Shown piece after piece: positions 1 through 7,357 of a DNA stretch of 18,950 nucleotides (position 1 is the first letter of the stretch; every line of letters begins with the position of its first letter). A program made the translations under genes and the position numbers. This DNA is from Campylobacteraceae bacterium (GTDB taxonomy: Bacteria; Campylobacterota; Campylobacteria; Campylobacterales; Sulfurovaceae): positions 1 to 18,950 of the forward strand of contig JALSPE010000015.1 in the NCBI GenBank assembly GCA_026986085.1. The letters run 5' to 3'. Below the pieces are notes generated by a model, which was given only the letters and a program-made list of their open reading frames with translations, was not told the origin of the DNA and did not search any database.

Positions 1-208
1 ATACAGAGTTTAAACTTTTTTACCTCGAATAAATTCTAGGGTTTAGAGAGATTTTTTATTGTTTTAGATCAAATGTGGAATAACTTAACTTTTATTCATT
101 TTAATATTATTTGACATTATATATAGAATTTTTCAGTATCTGTCGTAGTGGCACTGTTTGCGTTAAAAGATAATTAAATTAGGTGCGAAAGTTAAACCAA
201 AATTATTC

Positions 209-242
209 AATATCGCCACTGTTATATTTTAGTGGCGATATT
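209..242. terminator. Perfect 12-bp inverted repeat downstream of the hdeD-like gene
   Basis: AATATCGCCACT (209-220) and AGTGGCGATATT (231-242) are exact reverse complements around a 10-nt loop. The repeat starts just past the stop codon of the minus-strand hdeD-like gene, where a transcription end is expected. No T-run follows it on the minus strand. On the plus strand it is followed by a T-rich stretch that reaches into the gene end. It is best read as a transcript-end or mRNA-stabilising hairpin; its use as a terminator is inferred. The rest of 1-208 shows no gene. Confidence 0.5.
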
Positions 243-247
243 TAACT

Positions 248-814
248 TTAATTTTTTTTACTATCTTCTTGTGCAGCATTTGCTAGAGATATTAGCATAA
301 CTCCATCGAAGAATAAGCTAATTCCTACAAACATTCCAACAAGCCATACTGTCTTAACAGGGTTGCCTAAAGATAGCCAAAAATATACACCTATTGCAAA
401 TGATAAAATTGCATTTAAAAGGACAATCCACCACCCACTGTTTGGTCTTAGTTTTAGTGCAATAGTTAAATTTAATGCACTATCAATAAAGAAGTAAGCT
501 GTATAGATAATTGCCAGAGCTACAACTCCAGATAGTGGATTAAATATAATTAAAATTGACACCACAATATACATTAACGCTTTAAGCCAACTTAACCAAT
601 CTTTTTTATTTAATTGCCAAGTTTGAACAGCTGTAAATATACCACCTAGAAGTAATAACCAACCTACAAAAATTGCTGAAGTTAGCGACATAATACCTGG
701 AAAAAACATTCCAAATATACCTAATATTATAAAAATAATACCATAAAGTTTACTACTCTTTGCAAACTGCTGTGTTAAATCTTTATTATTTATAAATAGT
801 TTATAATTAACCAT
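248..814 (-). CDS. HdeD-family (DUF308) inner-membrane protein
   Basis: A 188-residue hydrophobic protein, close to the length of E. coli HdeD (about 190). Six membrane segments are visible at roughly residues 23-40, 44-64, 76-92, 96-116, 127-147 and 153-176, with a charged N-terminus and the polar tail AAQEDSKKN. The two-helix units with small-residue-rich helices and a conserved Asn-Pro turn fit the HdeD/DUF308 fold. In E. coli HdeD contributes to acid resistance at high cell density; its biochemical activity is not established. The ATG at 814 follows AGGA and AGAGG motifs. The gene lies 19 nt behind the histone-fold gene and is the last gene of the yfdX operon, which supports a stress role. 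The family call is fairly sure; the acid role here is inferred. Confidence 0.8.
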   Translation of the reverse strand: MVNYKLFINNKDLTQQFAKSSKLYGIIFIILGIFGMFFPGIMSLTSAIFVGWLLLLGGIFTAVQTWQLNKKDWLSWLKALMYIVVSILIIFNPLSGVVALAIIYTAYFFIDSALNLTIALKLRPNSGWWIVLLNAILSFAIGVYFWLSLGNPVKTVWLVGMFVGISLFFDGVMLISLANAAQEDSKKN

Positions 815-833
815 AATCCTCTTCCTCTCTTAT

Positions 834-1283
834 TTAAAGTGTTAAATCTAATATAATTTCAGATTTCTCTATTAATTGTTCTGTAACTTGACGACTCTCT
901 TCATTAACCTGTTTCATAACTTTTGCCATTACAATTAAAATTGTTCCCGTAATCTCTGGTAGTTTTGCTTCAACTTCTGGAGACAACTCATACTTCAATA
1001 CAGGATAGTGAGTTAATTGCTCTAAAATATCTTCTACAGGAAGCTCCTCTTCAAGTTTTCTAAACTCAATTATTGCCTCTTGAAGCCCTTTTGTAATTGG
1101 TAAATCACTCTCCCAAATTACATCTCTACCATTCATATTTGCACTAAACTCTGCTGCTAATAAAATATCGTAAATTTTTTTCCCAGCATAATCTGTAATC
1201 TCTTTTGCGTGTTGTTTGTGAATATCTAAAGAGGCCGCTTTTCTAAAAAGTGCCTCCAATTTTGTAAATCCTACTACTGCCAT
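834..1283 (-). CDS. DUF1931 double histone-fold protein
   Basis: A 149-residue soluble, acidic, helix-rich protein that matches the DUF1931 family. Crystal structures from Aquifex and Thermus show this family to be a pseudo-dimer of two histone folds in one chain. The first fold spans about residues 5-70 and includes the block GRDVIWESDLPITKG (52-66), the Arg/Asp loop typical of histone helix 2-3 junctions. The second fold spans about 80-149 and is more divergent. DNA binding is not proven for the family, and the low basic content here argues for caution. A TTG codon lies directly upstream at 1286, but the ATG at 1283 sits 6 nt behind AAGGA and is the better start. The gene lies 13 nt after the yfdX stop and 19 nt before the hdeD-like gene, so co-transcription is very likely. 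The family call is confident; the function is open. Confidence 0.8.
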   Translation of the reverse strand: MAVVGFTKLEALFRKAASLDIHKQHAKEITDYAGKKIYDILLAAEFSANMNGRDVIWESDLPITKGLQEAIIEFRKLEEELPVEDILEQLTHYPVLKYELSPEVEAKLPEITGTILIVMAKVMKQVNEESRQVTEQLIEKSEIILDLTL

Positions 1284-1296
1284 CAATAATCCTTTT

Positions 1297-2184
1297 CTAC
1301 TTTTTTACGCTACTTAAAGCTTTCTCTTTAAACTCTTTAATCTTTTTGATTAACTCTTCAAATAGTTTTTCAGCTTTGTTTTTACCTCTAACCTCTTTTT
1401 CTACTTTTGATATCTCATCATTTAAAACTTTGTATGTTGTCTCTGAAGTGCTAACATACCCTAAAACTTCATCTTTTTTTAAAGACTCTTTAGCAAGGGC
1501 TAAATGTGCTAAAGCCAACTCTTTATTATCTTTTGCAACTTTACTTGCAGCTGTAATTAACTCTTGAGCTTTAAGTATTCCTATTGGAGTTATTTGAGTT
1601 ACAGTTACAAATGTATTTAGAGTTGTAGTTAAAACTGCTTTTGCCTCTTTTAATTTATTATCATGCAGATATTTTGCTGCTAATTTTAATGAACTAGGGT
1701 AGCTAATTAGTGGAATATTTACTGTTGAAAAATCAATCTCATCAACTAATGAACTAGCTATCTTTCTACCCTCTTGAACTCTTTTATTTGTAAGTAGAGC
1801 AATTGATGTAATAATTGCATTCTCTGCTGCTCTTGAATTACCTAAAAACTCATTTACAACAACTTTAGCATCAACAGGAATAAGCTCTGGAACTTTAGGA
1901 TTACTTAAAACTACCTCAATTTTACCAATAGCTTTCTCTAAACTCTTAATAGCTTCATCTTTTTTATTTTCATCAATATGCTTTATTGTCTCTGCTACTA
2001 AAACAATAGATTCAACTGCCTCTTTTACAACTTTAACATCACTTTTTTGTTTGTTTGCACTACTCTTTGCATTTGCTACAGCACTCTTTGATACACTTTT
2101 ACTTGTAACCTTTGTTGCCTCTGCATATGCATTAGCTCCTAATAGTGATATTGCTACTATTGAAGATAATATTAATCTTTTCAT
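1297..2184 (-). CDS. YfdX-family periplasmic protein
   Basis: A 295-residue protein with a clear Sec signal peptide (MKRLILSSIVAISLLGANAYA, cleavage near residue 21), then a Ser/Lys/Ala-rich linker to about 50. The helical body (about 52-250) carries YfdX hallmarks: a KVVKEAVESI-like first helix, the segment PVDAKVVVNEFLG, and a central block ending ISYPSSLKLAAKYL, followed by a helix that accumulates LxxAKxxL repeats. A Lys/Glu-rich coiled-coil-like tail closes it. YfdX proteins of enterobacteria are periplasmic; E. coli yfdX belongs to the EvgA acid-response regulon, and chaperone-like behaviour has been reported. The start has the good ribosome site TAAGGAG. It is the first gene of the three-gene minus-strand operon and diverges from the corA-type gene. 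The tail beyond about 250 is longer than in short enteric forms. Confidence 0.75.
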   Translation of the reverse strand: MKRLILSSIVAISLLGANAYAEATKVTSKSVSKSAVANAKSSANKQKSDVKVVKEAVESIVLVAETIKHIDENKKDEAIKSLEKAIGKIEVVLSNPKVPELIPVDAKVVVNEFLGNSRAAENAIITSIALLTNKRVQEGRKIASSLVDEIDFSTVNIPLISYPSSLKLAAKYLHDNKLKEAKAVLTTTLNTFVTVTQITPIGILKAQELITAASKVAKDNKELALAHLALAKESLKKDEVLGYVSTSETTYKVLNDEISKVEKEVRGKNKAEKLFEELIKKIKEFKEKALSSVKK

Positions 2185-2262
2185 ATCTACTCCTTAAAAT
2201 TATATTTTTGGTTTTACAGATAGAAGTTTATACTTTTTCTAAATTTATCTATGCTACATAAG

Positions 2263-2290
2263 TTGCAAATAGATATAAATTATGTATAAT
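2263..2290 (+). promoter_or_regulatory. Predicted sigma-70 promoter of the corA-like gene
   Basis: TTGCAA (2263-2268) and TATAAT (2285-2290) are separated by 16 bp. The predicted transcription start near 2297 would lie after the ATG at 2282, so if this promoter is used translation must start further in. An in-frame TTG at 2312 has AAGGA (2300-2304) seven bases upstream. Confidence 0.5.
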
Positions 2291-3106
2291 CACTTAAAAA
2301 AGGATAGTAGTTTGGAGTTAAAAAAATTAGATAAATATATAATAGAAGATATAGAAGGAGATGAACACCCATCAGACTTTATAAAAAGAGATGGCTTTAA
2401 TGTTTTAATTTTAAGATTACCAGAAGTAGATTTAGAAGTTACTATTAAATCATATGCATATATAATTGAGGGCGATAGAGTATCTATATATAATAGAGAG
2501 AAAAAGAGTTTAGAAGATTTTGGCTCTTTAGATGACCTTTTAGATGCACTAAACTCTAAAATAGAGAAATTAATTTCTGATGTAAAGAGATATCACATCT
2601 TAATTGATAATTTAGAGGAGAGTATCTATACAGATAATTTAAGCAATACCTTTATGCAAGAGTGGTTAAGTTATAAAAAAGATGTATCTTTAATTAATCG
2701 ACTTATGTTTCATGCTTCAGTTACAGTTGAGCAGTTGGTATTATCACTTAAAAAAGAGAGTAGTGTTAATATTCATGCCTTAGAAGATATAAAAGAGGAG
2801 ACAAAAAGGGTATATGACCTCTCTAAATCTGCACTTGAAAAGTTAGATAATCTATATAGTTTTTATAGTGCCAAGGTAGATGAAAAGATGAATAAAAATG
2901 TCTATTATTTAACTCTTTTATCTGGAATATTCTTGCCACTTACTCTCCTAACAGGCTTTTTTGGTATGAATACAGGTGGATTGCCACTTGCCAATGACCC
3001 AATGGGAACTTGGAAAGTGGTTGCTATTTCTTTGGTTTTAGAAGTTATCTTCTTTTTACCATTTATTTTACAAAACTTTAAAAAGATAGAGAAGTTTAAG
3101 AGGTAA
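2282..3106 (+). CDS. CorA-family divalent metal cation transporter
   Basis: A 274-residue CorA-superfamily channel subunit that would pentamerise in the inner membrane. The soluble N-terminal half (1-200) ends in a long helix with a coiled-coil pattern. Two C-terminal membrane segments follow at about 207-226 and 247-266. The selectivity motif Gly-Met-Asn is present at 228-230 after the first membrane helix, with the loop TGGLPLANDP. The GGLP part resembles the ZntB/CorA-II branch, so Mg2+ is likely but Zn2+, Co2+ or Ni2+ cannot be excluded. The chain is shorter than E. coli CorA (316). The ATG at 2282 has no ribosome site and overlaps a -10-like TATAAT; TTG at 2312 (264 residues) has a good site and may be the true start. 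The 3' end overlaps the convergent small gene by 11 bp. Confidence 0.85.
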   Translation: MYNHLKKDSSLELKKLDKYIIEDIEGDEHPSDFIKRDGFNVLILRLPEVDLEVTIKSYAYIIEGDRVSIYNREKKSLEDFGSLDDLLDALNSKIEKLISDVKRYHILIDNLEESIYTDNLSNTFMQEWLSYKKDVSLINRLMFHASVTVEQLVLSLKKESSVNIHALEDIKEETKRVYDLSKSALEKLDNLYSFYSAKVDEKMNKNVYYLTLLSGIFLPLTLLTGFFGMNTGGLPLANDPMGTWKVVAISLVLEVIFFLPFILQNFKKIEKFKR

Positions 3107-3404
3107 TCTCTTCTCCATCTTGTTTCAATTCATTATCCATCCACTCTTGAATCATTCCAAGTTGCATACCTATTAAATCTATATGCTCTCTTTTTGCATC
3201 AGGAGATGGTAGCCAATTGGCAACAAAATCATCACATAAAGAGCTATTTACACTCTCTATTAAATACTCAGCATAATCTCTTACGCTATCAACCTCGACC
3301 ATTTCACCCTTTTCGCTATTTTTTATCTTTATAATAAAATCTTCTCCCTCAGATACAATTTGGGCATCTATTTTTAGTAAAGCTCTACTTTTGCTACTCT
3401 CCAT
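3096..3404 (-). CDS. Conserved-looking hypothetical protein (102 aa)
   Basis: I do not recognise this family. The protein is 102 residues, acidic and soluble, with no signal peptide or membrane segment. The first half reads as beta-strands (ALLKIDAQIVSEGEDFIIKI), followed by amphipathic helices with the segments YAEYLIESVNSSL and LIGMQLGMIQEWMDNEL. Evidence that it is real: ATG at 3404 is preceded by AGGAGT at correct spacing, a TATAAT box lies at 3429-3434 on the same strand, and coding composition is like its neighbours. Its stop codon lies inside the last codons of the convergent corA-like gene (11-bp overlap), so the two transcripts can form a sense-antisense end. No function can be assigned. 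Confidence 0.65.
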   Translation of the reverse strand: MESSKSRALLKIDAQIVSEGEDFIIKIKNSEKGEMVEVDSVRDYAEYLIESVNSSLCDDFVANWLPSPDAKREHIDLIGMQLGMIQEWMDNELKQDGEEITS

Positions 3405-3428
3405 CGGATACTCCTAGTTTTTTAAAGT

Positions 3429-3434
3429 ATTATA
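3429..3434 (-). promoter_or_regulatory. Predicted -10 box of the 102-aa gene
   Basis: The minus strand reads TATAAT here, 25 nt upstream of the start codon at 3404. No convincing -35 element is visible; A/T-rich upstream DNA is usual for promoters in this phylum. Confidence 0.45.
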
Positions 3435-3556
3435 ACATATTACCACACATAAAAAATTGATATAACTAGCCTGTTTTTTTATGTATATATTTTAGAATAA
3501 TATTGGATGTAAGTCTTTGGGCTTAATAAAAAATTATTATTGGTTATAAAAAAGGG

Positions 3557-3600
3557 AGTAAATATTACTAAACTTTTTTAGTAAGGTCAAAAGCCTTACT
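3557..3600. repeat. Alternating AGTAA/TTACT blocks forming mutually exclusive hairpins
   Basis: Four blocks alternate: AGTAA (3557-3561), TTACT (3565-3569), AGTAA (3580-3584) and TTACT (3596-3600). They can pair as 1-2 (5 bp, loop ATA) plus 3-4 (AGTAAGG/CCTTACT, 7 bp, 7-nt loop), or as 2-3 (TTACTAAA/TTTAGTAA, 8 bp, loop CTTT). The region lies 30 nt beyond the stop of the minus-strand secreted-protein gene, so a transcript-end structure is the simplest reading. The T-run on the minus strand appears only beyond the whole array. Confidence 0.5.
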
Positions 3601-3629
3601 TCTAATAAATGGTTAAATAAGTATAAAAT

Positions 3630-4412
3630 TTAGTAACTATTTATCATTAAATTAACATCTACTGGACCAACTTTTATTCTTTTATATATAGGCTTTCTAG
3701 GAACTGTAACGCCTCCTCTTGATAATTGCATTGTTTGGCTATTTGTTAAGCCATTGTTTAAATTGGTTGCTCTAATTGATAACTCTAAGTTACGATATCT
3801 ATCTATTCTAGAGTTGTAATTATACCCTTTTATAGTTGCTTCTACTACTAAATTTCCCCTATTCCAAGTCATATGCAATCTATTATTGTAATATTTTGCT
3901 CTTGCAACTCCTAATGGTTGTAATCCTCTTGGGCTATTTTTCCACGCTCTTACAAATAGTTTACCATCAACTTCTCTAATTGTTACTTTCTTTATAGCAC
4001 TAAAATTACTCGAACTTCTATAGTTTCCTACAAATCTTTTTTTACGATTGACAGGTGGTATATTTTTTCTAAATATAAAACTTTTAGTTACTACTCTTTT
4101 TCTTTGAGTATCAATCTTTTTAGCAATAACTTTTAGCTTGTTACTATTTATTGGTTTTATAAAAAGAACTAAATTTCTATAGCCATGCCCCCAAGCCTCA
4201 AATAATCCACTTCCAACATTGGTAGCATATTTTGCTTTAAGAGCAACTCTCTTTTGACCTCTATTTATAATAGGTGAAACACTACTACCATTAATCTTTA
4301 AAACTACTGGGTCGTTATATCCATTTGCACTAATATTCTTCCAAGTTCCATTATAGTTATATCCAAATGCCATTGTGGCAAATATCGTAATAAGTAAAAA
4401 TACTCTTTTCAT
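3630..4412 (-). CDS. Secreted protein with two tandem beta-rich repeats, function unknown
   Basis: I do not recognise a named family. From ATG 4412 (AAGGAG ribosome site 6 nt upstream) the protein has 260 residues; a 48-codon upstream extension in frame lacks signal-peptide character and was rejected. Residues 1-17 (MKRVFLLITIFATMAFG) are a clear signal peptide. The mature chain falls into two similar halves, about 18-116 and 127-231. Each begins with an aromatic G-T/N-W/Y-K/R motif (NGTWKN, VGNYRS), holds alternating strands (for example YRNLVLFIKP and YRNLELSIRA) and ends with a basic strand. This suggests a small beta-barrel or sandwich domain that duplicated. It is very basic, with many Lys, Arg and Asn residues. 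A periplasmic or outer-membrane-associated ligand-binding role is possible but unproven. Confidence 0.65.
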   Translation of the reverse strand: MKRVFLLITIFATMAFGYNYNGTWKNISANGYNDPVVLKINGSSVSPIINRGQKRVALKAKYATNVGSGLFEAWGHGYRNLVLFIKPINSNKLKVIAKKIDTQRKRVVTKSFIFRKNIPPVNRKKRFVGNYRSSSNFSAIKKVTIREVDGKLFVRAWKNSPRGLQPLGVARAKYYNNRLHMTWNRGNLVVEATIKGYNYNSRIDRYRNLELSIRATNLNNGLTNSQTMQLSRGGVTVPRKPIYKRIKVGPVDVNLMINSY

Positions 4413-4560
4413 TTTGACTCCTTCATATAAGTTATATTGCCATTTTATACAAATTAAGTGAATAAATGGTGTATTATTGGTGTATTTAATGTGAAAAAGT
4501 GGATAATTTTCTCTTATTTTATAAATTTGATTAAATAATAGAAAATTACAATACATTAAA

Positions 4561-4587
4561 TTGACATTTAAAATAAGTCGTTATAAT
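4561..4587 (+). promoter_or_regulatory. Predicted promoter of the fatty-acid desaturase gene
   Basis: A perfect TTGACA (4561-4566) and a perfect TATAAT (4582-4587) are separated by 15 bp, two bases short of optimum. The predicted start near 4594 gives a leader of about 19 nt with the strong ribosome site GAGGAGAGG before the TTG start at 4613. Confidence 0.6.
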
Positions 4588-4612
4588 GGTAAAAAAATTA
4601 TGAGGAGAGGTT

Positions 4613-5800
4613 TTGGGAACTCTAGAGAGACACGCAAATATTGGATATGCTAAATATGAGGAGATAGATAAAGAGCAACTTCAAAAAGATATAGAAGAGG
4701 CAAGAGATAAACTAGGTAAACCAACATATGAAGATTTTAAACATCTATTGAAACTAGAGAGATGGGGCAGGGTAGCAACTTTTGGAGGCTTTGCAATAGT
4801 AGCAACTATCAGCTATATAGAAGTAACAAGCTCTTTAAGCTCATTTACATTTTGGTTTTTTGCAATAGTTGCAGCAGTATTAATTGGAGTAGGCAATACT
4901 TCAAGATGGGCAAATGTAGTGCATCCGATACTTCACGGCGCATACGATAAGGTAGAGGGAATTCCTAAAAAATATACTAAGCCATATTTTGCTAAAAATC
5001 ACAGAAGATATTTAGATTGGCTAGATTGGATAAAACCAGAAGCGTGGGAGTATGAACATAATATTATGCACCACTACCATTTAGGTGAATTAGATGACCC
5101 AGATAATGTAGAGAATAATGTTAAATGGCTAACAGAATCTAAAATCCCTATGCCAATAAGATATATAATAATGTATCTATTTGCAGGAACTTGGAAATTT
5201 ACCTACTATGCACCAAATACTCTTAAAATATTAGAAAATAAGGAGGCAAGAAAAAGAGGAGAGGAGGAGATGGCTCATCAAGTTTGGAACCCTAAAAAAG
5301 ATAGAGGTATTAAACTCTGGATGGATTATCTTTTGCCATATATTATAGTTAAATTTATAGCAATACCAGCACTATTTATTCCACTAGGCACACAAGCTGT
5401 ATTTAATGCTTTTATTGTAGTTGTTTTAGCAGAGATTATTACAAATTTACACTCATTTTTGGTTATTGTTCCAAACCACTCAGCAGAAGATATCTATATG
5501 TTTAACGAGCCACACAAAAATACAGGAGAGTTCTATCTAAGGCAAATTATGGGTTCGGTAAATTACAATACTGGCTCAGATTTTAAAGATTTTTTACATG
5601 GATTTTTAAATTACCAAATAGAGCATCATCTATTTCCAAATCAACCCCATAGCTTCTATCAAAAGCTTCAGCCAATCGTAAAAGATATATGTAAAAAGCA
5701 CAATTTAGAGTATAGACAAGAGTCGGTATTTAAAAGAGTTAAAATGAGTATGGAGTTAATGGTTGGACAAACCAAACCTCTAAGAGTAGATGGAGTATAA
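4613..5800 (+). CDS. Membrane fatty-acid desaturase
   Basis: A 395-residue integral-membrane di-iron desaturase. All three histidine boxes are visible: HPILH (104-108), HNIMHH (149-154) and QIEHH (335-339), the last of the QxxHH type seen in front-end and related acyl desaturases. Membrane segments lie at about 55-73 and 76-96, with a second hydrophobic pair at about 230-275 and an additional HSFLVIVPNH stretch that may add ligands. The enzyme introduces a double bond into a membrane-lipid acyl chain using O2 and an electron donor; regiochemistry cannot be told. There is no fused cytochrome b5 domain. The start is TTG at 4613, supported by GAGGAGAGG at 4602-4610; the ATG at 4600 is out of frame. 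A dedicated promoter lies upstream and the gene is probably monocistronic, converging on the metal transporter operon with 14 bp between stops. Confidence 0.88.
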   Translation: MGTLERHANIGYAKYEEIDKEQLQKDIEEARDKLGKPTYEDFKHLLKLERWGRVATFGGFAIVATISYIEVTSSLSSFTFWFFAIVAAVLIGVGNTSRWANVVHPILHGAYDKVEGIPKKYTKPYFAKNHRRYLDWLDWIKPEAWEYEHNIMHHYHLGELDDPDNVENNVKWLTESKIPMPIRYIIMYLFAGTWKFTYYAPNTLKILENKEARKRGEEEMAHQVWNPKKDRGIKLWMDYLLPYIIVKFIAIPALFIPLGTQAVFNAFIVVVLAEIITNLHSFLVIVPNHSAEDIYMFNEPHKNTGEFYLRQIMGSVNYNTGSDFKDFLHGFLNYQIEHHLFPNQPHSFYQKLQPIVKDICKKHNLEYRQESVFKRVKMSMELMVGQTKPLRVDGV

Positions 5801-5814
5801 TTCTTTTTTTACTC

Positions 5815-6618
5815 TTATCTTTTAATTCTTCTAAACAGCAAAAATATTATAAGTGAAGTCGCAGCTATTAATATTATAGAAGCTCCTGATGTAATATCAA
5901 ATAGATAACTTACAATTAATCCACTAACGCTAAATATCGTTGAATAAATTGCAGACTTTATCATCATCCCATACAATGATTTGCTACTTAATTCTGCTAT
6001 GTATGTTGGTATTGTCATTAGAGCAATTACTAAAATTAATCCTACGACTTTTATTGCAACAACAACAGCCAATGCAGATAGAACTAAAATTGCAACAAAA
6101 AAGCCCTTTGCATTAATTCCCCTTAAAGTGGCATACTCACTATCATAAGATATAGCCAATATCTCTCTATAATATCTATGCGTAAATATTAATATTACTA
6201 CCAACAATATTGCCATAAATATTAAATCACTCTTGCTAACTGCCAAAATTGAGCCAAATAGATAACTCATTAAATCTACATTATACCCTGGAGTTAAATC
6301 TATAAAAACGATACCAATAGCCATACCGACAGCCCAAATTAATCCTATAAATATATCTATTCTATGTCTTTGTTTAAAGCTAATAAGAGCAATTAATATA
6401 GCACTAACTACTGCAAACACAGAAGCCCCAAAAAATATTGGTAATCCAAAATATATAGCTAATCCAATGCCCCCATAAGAGCTATGAGCAATACCACCAG
6501 TTAAAAAGGTCATTTTGTTTACTAAAATTAATGAACCTATAAAACCAGAAATAATACTAACTAAAACAGCCGAGAGTAGGGCATTTTGAATAAATGTATA
6601 TTGTAATATATCAAGCAT
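5815..6618 (-). CDS. znuB: Zinc-type ABC transporter permease (ZnuB-like)
   Basis: A 267-residue polytopic permease of the ABC-3 (ZnuB/MntB/TroC) family, at the family's usual length. About eight membrane segments are visible. Landmarks include FIGSLILVNKMTFLTGGIAHSS near residues 26-47, the typical start of ABC-3 permeases in which GGxAHS contacts the ATPase, and a YATLRGIN segment near residues 162-169. Its ATG (6618) lies inside the end of the ATPase gene (8-bp overlap, ATGCTTGA) with AGGAGC upstream, so translation is likely coupled. It is the last gene of the three-gene importer operon. Zinc is favoured over manganese from the binding protein's ligands, not from this chain. Confidence 0.85.
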   Translation of the reverse strand: MLDILQYTFIQNALLSAVLVSIISGFIGSLILVNKMTFLTGGIAHSSYGGIGLAIYFGLPIFFGASVFAVVSAILIALISFKQRHRIDIFIGLIWAVGMAIGIVFIDLTPGYNVDLMSYLFGSILAVSKSDLIFMAILLVVILIFTHRYYREILAISYDSEYATLRGINAKGFFVAILVLSALAVVVAIKVVGLILVIALMTIPTYIAELSSKSLYGMMIKSAIYSTIFSVSGLIVSYLFDITSGASIILIAATSLIIFLLFRRIKR

Positions 6619-7357
6619 CTTTAGCTCCTAACATCTGCATCAATTCAACTTCACAAAAGTGTCCATCTCTATCTAGCTTAAATCTGTTATCATCTAAGTT
6701 ATGCATATACCCTTTTCTATTAATATATAGCACTTTATCTGCGTAGTTTGATATAACTTTTAAATCGTGTGTAACAACAATAATTGTAAGCTCTTTGTTT
6801 AAATCTTTTAAAAGTTTATATATCTCTTTTTGACCATTAATATCTATACTAGATGTTGGCTCATCTAATATAAGTATTTTAGGATGTGAACATATAGCCC
6901 TTGCTATCATAACTCTTTGTCTTTGCCCTCCGGAGAGGTCTGATATTTTATTATTTAAATAGTTTTCCATTCCAACTTTTTTAAGACTATGTTTTGCACA
7001 CTCAATCTCTAATTTGGAGTATTTTATAGACAGTAACCCTCTTTTACTTTTATGTTTAGAGCCATTACCCATTAATACAACATCTAAAACAGTTATAGGA
7101 AACTCTAAATTAATATTTGTATTTTGAGGGACATACCCAAAATCTATATTTCTGTCTAAACTACTATCTATACTAACTCCACCCTTTTGTGGTTTAAGTA
7201 TCCCCAATATGATTTTTATTAATGTAGATTTTCCACCACCATTAGGACCTGTAATTGCAAAGAAATCTCTCTCTTCTACGCAAAATGAGACATCCTCTAA
7301 TACACTCTCTTTACTGTATGAAAAGTATAAATTTTTAGCTTTTAATATACAATTCAA
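6611..7357 (-). CDS. znuC: Zinc-type ABC transporter ATP-binding protein (ZnuC-like)
   Basis: A 248-residue ABC ATPase with a complete motif set: Walker A GPNGGGKST (37-45), Q-loop Gln78, signature LSGGQ (141-145), Walker B ILILDEP (161-167) and the switch His197. It powers uptake through the adjacent ABC-3 permease. The start is TTG at 7357, which directly abuts the stop codon of the binding-protein gene (TAGTTG); AAAGGG lies about 7 nt upstream. No other in-frame start fits the conserved N-terminal strand. The last 50 residues carry the usual family extension. Membership in the metal-chelate importer group is clear from context; the exact metal is inferred. Confidence 0.87.
   Translation of the reverse strand: MNCILKAKNLYFSYSKESVLEDVSFCVEERDFFAITGPNGGGKSTLIKIILGILKPQKGGVSIDSSLDRNIDFGYVPQNTNINLEFPITVLDVVLMGNGSKHKSKRGLLSIKYSKLEIECAKHSLKKVGMENYLNNKISDLSGGQRQRVMIARAICSHPKILILDEPTSSIDINGQKEIYKLLKDLNKELTIIVVTHDLKVISNYADKVLYINRKGYMHNLDDNRFKLDRDGHFCEVELMQMLGAKDA

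Noticed and set aside
2256..2268. ACATAAGTTGCAA shared with 8236-8248, upstream of yfdX and znuA
   Set aside because: A few 13-base matches are expected by chance in an AT-rich window of this size, and the match does not extend.
3515..3545. Resemblance between TTGGGCTTAATAAAA here and TTGGGCTTGAATAAAA near 17792
   Set aside because: The similarity fades within about 25 bp and needs gaps; it is not enough to call a repeat family.
4413..4556. In-frame 48-codon extension of the secreted-protein gene
   Set aside because: It would bury the signal peptide, and the internal ATG at 4412 has a strong ribosome site.
5781..5817. TAAGAGTA/TACTCTTA inverted repeat at the desaturase-znuB junction
   Set aside because: An 8-bp AT-rich stem with a 21-nt loop reaching into both coding ends is too weak to call a terminator.
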